From Prorocentrum cordatum (lineage: Eukaryota; Sar; Dinophyceae; Prorocentrales; Prorocentraceae), in contig CAUYUJ010014627.1 in assembly GCA_963575745.1 (NCBI GenBank), positions 665,530-693,240 of the forward strand: DNA of 27,711 nt, given 5' to 3'. The notes below the pieces were generated by a model, which saw nothing but the letters and a program-made list of their open reading frames with translations, was not told where the DNA came from and did not search any database. The position numbers and the translations under genes were made by a program. Shown one piece after another: positions 25,593-27,711 of the stretch; position 1 is the first letter of the stretch; each line of letters begins with the position of its first letter.

Positions 25593-27290
25593 ACAAGACA
25601 CTTGCTGCGCGCCAAAAATTAATGCAACTGCTCGGGCTTGCGGCCTCCAGTTATAGACTCAAACAGACAGCGAATTGGTTGGGGGAAGTCTCCGACAAGG
25701 GTGCCAGGCTTCACCTGCTAGGATATCGCCAGCTGGTGCATTCGAGAGAACGCCAAAGTCCTGCGATTACCCGAGGAAAGCCGCCCAACTCCTGAAAGCG
25801 CCTGACGTGATCTTGCATGACGGGTGGGCGGGCTGGATGGAATCAAAACTGGCTGCGCCACAATAAGACTCGCAAAAACGACGAATAGCGTCGGCCAGCT
25901 CCTGTCCATCCTCCGACCATTTCTTCACGATGGTCTCAGATGCGCATGCAGAATCATTGAGTTCATGGCCGGAAAAGCGGCATGTACTTCCAGTACCATG
26001 TTCTCGGGCAACCTGGGCTGGAGACACAAATTCTTGAACCCCCATGAAACAGGTCATGCGAAGACCGACTGGTCCCGCAGCGAAGAGAGGGCAGGACGAG
26101 GAGGGAGAAGTGGGAGGGAGAGAGACGGAGAGCGGAGTGCAGCAACTGTCGCAGAGAGGTGGTCTCACGTCTACGCAGCAGTGTTATCGCATCCTGCGAA
26201 AGGCACTGATGTCCTACAAGCCACAACTCACTGGCTACACGTTTCCTGGGCTAGTCCTGTAGCTAGCAAAACGGCAATGCCCCAACACGTTCGGTCCCCG
26301 ATGAAGGCCCGAGGAGTCCTCCCCCGCCCCCATGACGCGAAGAGGGGCCACTCCAAGCAGCTTCAACGCCAGACTAAGCGCTCAACGCTCAATGCTTAAC
26401 TGCCATCGCAGACCGCGCGCTGGCGACCGAAAGGCGGCGGTGGGACAGTGACAAAAACAATACACTATATAATCATGTGAAAACTACGAGCCCCTCATCA
26501 GAATGCAGCTTGCACAAGTGATTAGCGTCACGGCAACTTGGCTCCACCATCGATACCAATTAGCGTCCACCAATTCATTGCGTCCGTGCCCTGGCGAATC
26601 GCAGGCACTGTGGCCTCGTGGCCTCTGGGAACCTGGCGGTGCTCCGCAAGGGCGCCATCCTGCACGGCTCGGGGAACCGCGGCAGGAGCACCAGCAGCGG
26701 AGCATGAGAGGCCGCAGGACCAAGGGAGCCGCATGACTTGTTGCATGCGGGGGCCACGCAGGACAAGCGGGAAGGACAAGCAGGAGCAGAGGGCGGCAAA
26801 AGCTGAAACGCCCGAGAGAGCAACAAGACCCGAAAAGGGCCCTCCCGACAATCACCACGGCCCCACAAGGGCTCACCCGTGGACCTCGTTTTTCCTCTGG
26901 GGGTCGGCGGAGCGGCATCTTGGAAGCCCACAAGAGGACGCACGCGCCCGACCACGCACACGAATACTGCCCCCCGTGTCCGCGAGATCAGACTCGCGAT
27001 ACGAACGTTCGCGCGATGCGTACATTCGAAACCAACGTGGATTCATGTACGTGTACGTCCTCTCTCGCTCCTGAGCTTAATGGGACGCACAGGGACTTCA
27101 TAATACTGTATGTCCTCCTTGGAGGCGCGCGTCCGACCCGAACGTGTAGTATACCTGTCTTGTAGTGTATCGTTTCCCGAGCGGTGTGGCCAGAAAGCGC
27201 CCGCCATGACGCATACACTATGAGATTTCTCGGTGCGCGCGTCGCTCCTGAGGGGGCGACGCACATATAGTAGAAGTATGTTGGGGTGGC
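25593..27290. other. No recognised gene
   Basis: A 191-codon plus-strand frame (25824-26399) and others exist but carry no domain and no codon signature. GCTCCTGAG recurs at 27067, 27244 and 27291, each near GACGCACA or AATG. Composition is less GC-rich than the first 10 kb. Confidence 0.45.
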
Positions 27291-27319
27291 TCCTGAGCTG
27301 AATGAAGCCTACACGTCGT

Positions 27320-27418
27320 TCATTTCTAATAGTGCTCATTTCTAAGTGCGCTCGCTTCTAATTGTTCCTGGCCCCCTAGTGGCCACGAAGAGGCCCACGA
27401 TAGAACAATTAGAAATGA
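27320..27418. repeat. Inverted repeats built on TTAGAAATGA
   Basis: TCATTTCTAA occurs at 27320 and 27336; its complement TTAGAAATGA at 27409, 27460 and 27531. TTCTAATTGTTC (27356-27367) pairs perfectly with GAACAATTAGAA (27403-27414), and CTGGCCCCCTAGTGGCCACG lies in the loop. Confidence 0.85.
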
Positions 27419-27439
27419 AAGGATCCTGGCCCAAAAAAA

Positions 27440-27581
27440 ATCAAAGAACTCTCGAAAAATTAGAAATGAACCATGTGTTTTTGACAGCCGCGGCAGCAGG
27501 AACGTCTGGAATCAAAGAACTCTCGAAAAATTAGAAATGAACCATGTGTTTTTGACAGCCGCGGCAGCAGGAACGTCTGGA
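27440..27581 (+). repeat. Perfect 71-bp tandem duplication
   Basis: 27440-27510 and 27511-27581 are identical base for base, starting ATCAAAGAACTCTCGAAAAA and ending GGAACGTCTGGA. Each copy carries one TTAGAAATGA. Zero divergence in a region where all other repeats are decayed means a recent event or an assembly artefact. Confidence 0.97.
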
Positions 27582-27711
27582 GCTCTGGTCGGACCTCCCC
27601 CGGTCGGCGCAGGGCCCCCCCTGGCAGGGGGCACGGCGTGTGCAGAGGGGGCGGCGCCCCGAGGCGCAGAGGGGGGGGGGGGGGGCAGCGCTGGCCCCCA
27701 GGGAATCCGAG
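27582..27711. other. GC-rich end of window with poly-G
   Basis: CCCCCTGGCAGGGGG (about 27617) can form a hairpin; a G homopolymer of 15 lies at 27671-27685. No gene. Confidence 0.6.

Overview
This window looks like nuclear DNA of a GC-rich eukaryotic protist, most likely a dinoflagellate. The clues are kilobase-scale trinucleotide arrays, many decayed minisatellites, a zinc-finger-like Cys/His motif of a kind I associate with dinoflagellate proteomes, and small intron-like elements with terminal repeats. Species is not determinable; a Prorocentrum- or Polarella-like genome is only a guess. Every segment with convincing coding character reads on the minus strand, which fits the unidirectional gene arrangement of dinoflagellates. 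There are no tRNA, rRNA, CRISPR or bacterial operon features.

Layout. 1-1696 is an imperfect (CAT)n array. 1.7-6.2 kb is GC-rich and holds a collagen-like gene on the minus strand, built of 59 uninterrupted Gly-X-Y triplets after a coiled-coil-like segment. A 321-nt intron interrupts the collagen domain, and Gly-X-Y coding resumes after it up to a stop. The gene sits among two related repeat families, a ~160-bp element with terminal inverted repeats (TIRs) in two copies and a 0.5-0.7 kb repeat in two to three copies, which behave like introns or introner elements. 6.25-6.66 kb is an inverted (ATG)n array, and 6.9-7.46 kb is a decayed short-period repeat. 7.7-8.8 kb contains four copies of a 3'-splice-site-like cassette in minus orientation; two of the bordering reading frames join in a consistent phase. 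9.3-10.25 kb holds two further tandem repeat families.

10.44-17.88 kb is the main coding region: one long minus-strand coding region broken by about seven frame changes and several in-frame stops. It opens with a Cys/His zinc-finger-like motif, continues through a nearly complete Upf1-like superfamily 1 helicase (Walker A, DEAG Walker B, GDPGQ motif III, YRMHP, motifs V and VI), and ends in a cysteine-rich region with two CxxC...CxxC modules. It is either a decayed copy or a gene carrying assembly indels. 17.9-18.7 kb is comparatively AT-rich. 18.7-19.15 kb is a minisatellite that cuts off an endonuclease/exonuclease/phosphatase (EEP) domain of non-LTR-retrotransposon type (19.15-19.72 kb), followed by a (CA)n(TA)n microsatellite. 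20.2-20.6 kb is an inverted-repeat element between direct repeats. 20.6-23.4 kb is a mosaic of trinucleotide arrays and minisatellites. 23.4-27.7 kb shows no recognisable gene, only repeats, ending in a perfect 71-bp tandem duplication.

The most interesting signal is the set of candidate introner-type introns, above all the TIR- and target-site-duplication-bearing intron inside the collagen-like gene. Second is the helicase plus cysteine-module architecture.
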